Source of the DNA: Auanema rhodensis
Lineage: Eukaryota; Nematoda; Chromadorea; Rhabditida; Rhabditidae
Length of the DNA stretch: 64,000 nucleotides
Assembly: GCA_964057225.1 (NCBI GenBank)
Contig: OZ059896.1
Coordinates: forward strand, 372,001-436,000
Direction: 5' to 3'
Of the stretch, positions 63,886 to 64,000 are shown piece by piece (within the stretch, counting starts at the first letter, position 1; the number at the start of each line of letters is the position of its first letter). The notes beneath the pieces were generated by a model. That model was not told where the DNA came from, ran no database searches, and was given only the letters and a program-made list of their open reading frames with translations. The position numbers and the translations under genes are program-made.

Positions 63886-64000
63886 TTTGTTTTTAGACTA
63901 ATATGGACATGGGGAATCTAATTTTGAAAACCGCATCTCTTTATCTTTCACGTGAAGCGAGTTACATACCAAGTGCACATCACGTGTACATTTAATTAGC
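63886..64000. repeat. Partial last monomer (115 bp), cut by the window edge
   Basis: The unit begins with TTTG at 63886 and runs to monomer position 115 (TTAATTAGC) with no variant visible. The array continues beyond the window. Confidence 0.95.

Larger units (their letters stand above)
1..64000. repeat. Satellite DNA array, 176-bp monomer, ~363.7 copies
   Basis: One tandem array fills the window and continues past both edges. The landmark TTTG at monomer positions 1-4 recurs at 1, 177, 353 and so on to 63886, in one orientation throughout. The phase arithmetic closes with 358 monomers of 176 bp, one of 177 bp and four of 175 bp (363 complete, ending at 63885). The monomer is about 32% GC and typically differs from the consensus at only a few positions. 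No unique DNA, inverted segment or inserted element interrupts it. Consensus stop codons occur in every frame; 176 is not a multiple of 3, so frames rotate between units, and no consensus open stretch exceeds about 99 nt (+) or 108 nt (-). A period of 176 bp is close to one nucleosome plus linker and typical of centromeric satellites in plants and animals. The centromere or pericentromere assignment is inference from family properties. Confidence 0.98.

Noticed and set aside
1-64000. Protein-coding genes on either strand
   Set aside because: Consensus stop codons occur in all frames of both strands, and the frame rotates because 176 is not divisible by 3. No consensus open stretch exceeds about 108 nt, and recurring ATGs (for example in CATGGTTACCATG) lead only to short peptides.
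1-64000. CRISPR array
   Set aside because: Repeats are contiguous 176-bp units with no unique spacers; variation is a few substitutions in place of unrelated spacer sequence.
1-64000. 5S rDNA or tRNA gene cluster
   Set aside because: No 5S-like or cloverleaf-forming conserved segment is recognisable in the AT-rich monomer, and no transcription terminator follows a candidate gene body.
1-64000. Telomeric or simple-sequence repeat, or phage/plasmid origin iterons
   Set aside because: The unit is 176 bp of complex sequence in over 360 copies with no replication gene, far beyond iteron arrays, and no short telomere-type motif is present.

Overview
The whole 64,000-base window is one uninterrupted satellite DNA array. 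A monomer of 176 bp (about 32% GC) repeats head to tail, always in the same orientation, from the first base to the last. Following the phase of the landmark TTTG (monomer positions 1-4) across the window gives 363 complete monomers (1-63885) plus a 115-bp partial one. Of these, 358 are 176 bp, one is 177 bp and four are 175 bp. I find no protein gene, RNA gene, transposon, CRISPR array or unique sequence. Consensus stop codons limit open stretches to about 99 nt (+) and 108 nt (-). This is a eukaryotic centromeric or pericentromeric array. A short match (AGACTAATATGGAC against AGACTCATATGGAC as I remember the Arabidopsis CEN180 repeat), a similar spacing to a GTGTA-type motif and a near-equal period suggest a plant, perhaps Brassicaceae. 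That assignment is tentative.

Layout. 1-15.1 kb: patchy, nested higher-order repeats (HORs), with copies offset by 11, 15, 20 and 23 monomers. 15.15-25.2 kb: a block of about 57 monomers (about 10.0 kb). 25.2-27.1 kb: an 11-monomer spacer. 27.1-37.2 kb: a second copy of the 57-monomer block, offset by exactly 11,968 bp (68 monomers), with the same variant in the same order throughout. 37.2-53.4 kb: a more uniform region with a different set of variants. 53.4-64 kb: a mosaic marked by a 175-bp monomer lineage found four times in the same haplotype.

Within the monomer, positions 60-106 are nearly invariant and most recurrent variation sits at 159-177 and 1-35. The monomer carries three CACGT motifs 32 and 33 bp apart, a 10-bp perfect palindrome (62-71), an imperfect 17-bp palindrome (88-104), an AT-rich dyad (107-124), a 13-bp dyad (146-158) and an A/T-tract junction (172 to 9 of the next unit). 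Together these suggest a sequence kept for protein binding or DNA shape while the array is homogenised by unequal exchange or conversion. The function is inferred, not shown. All variant lists come from reading by eye, so counts may miss some instances.
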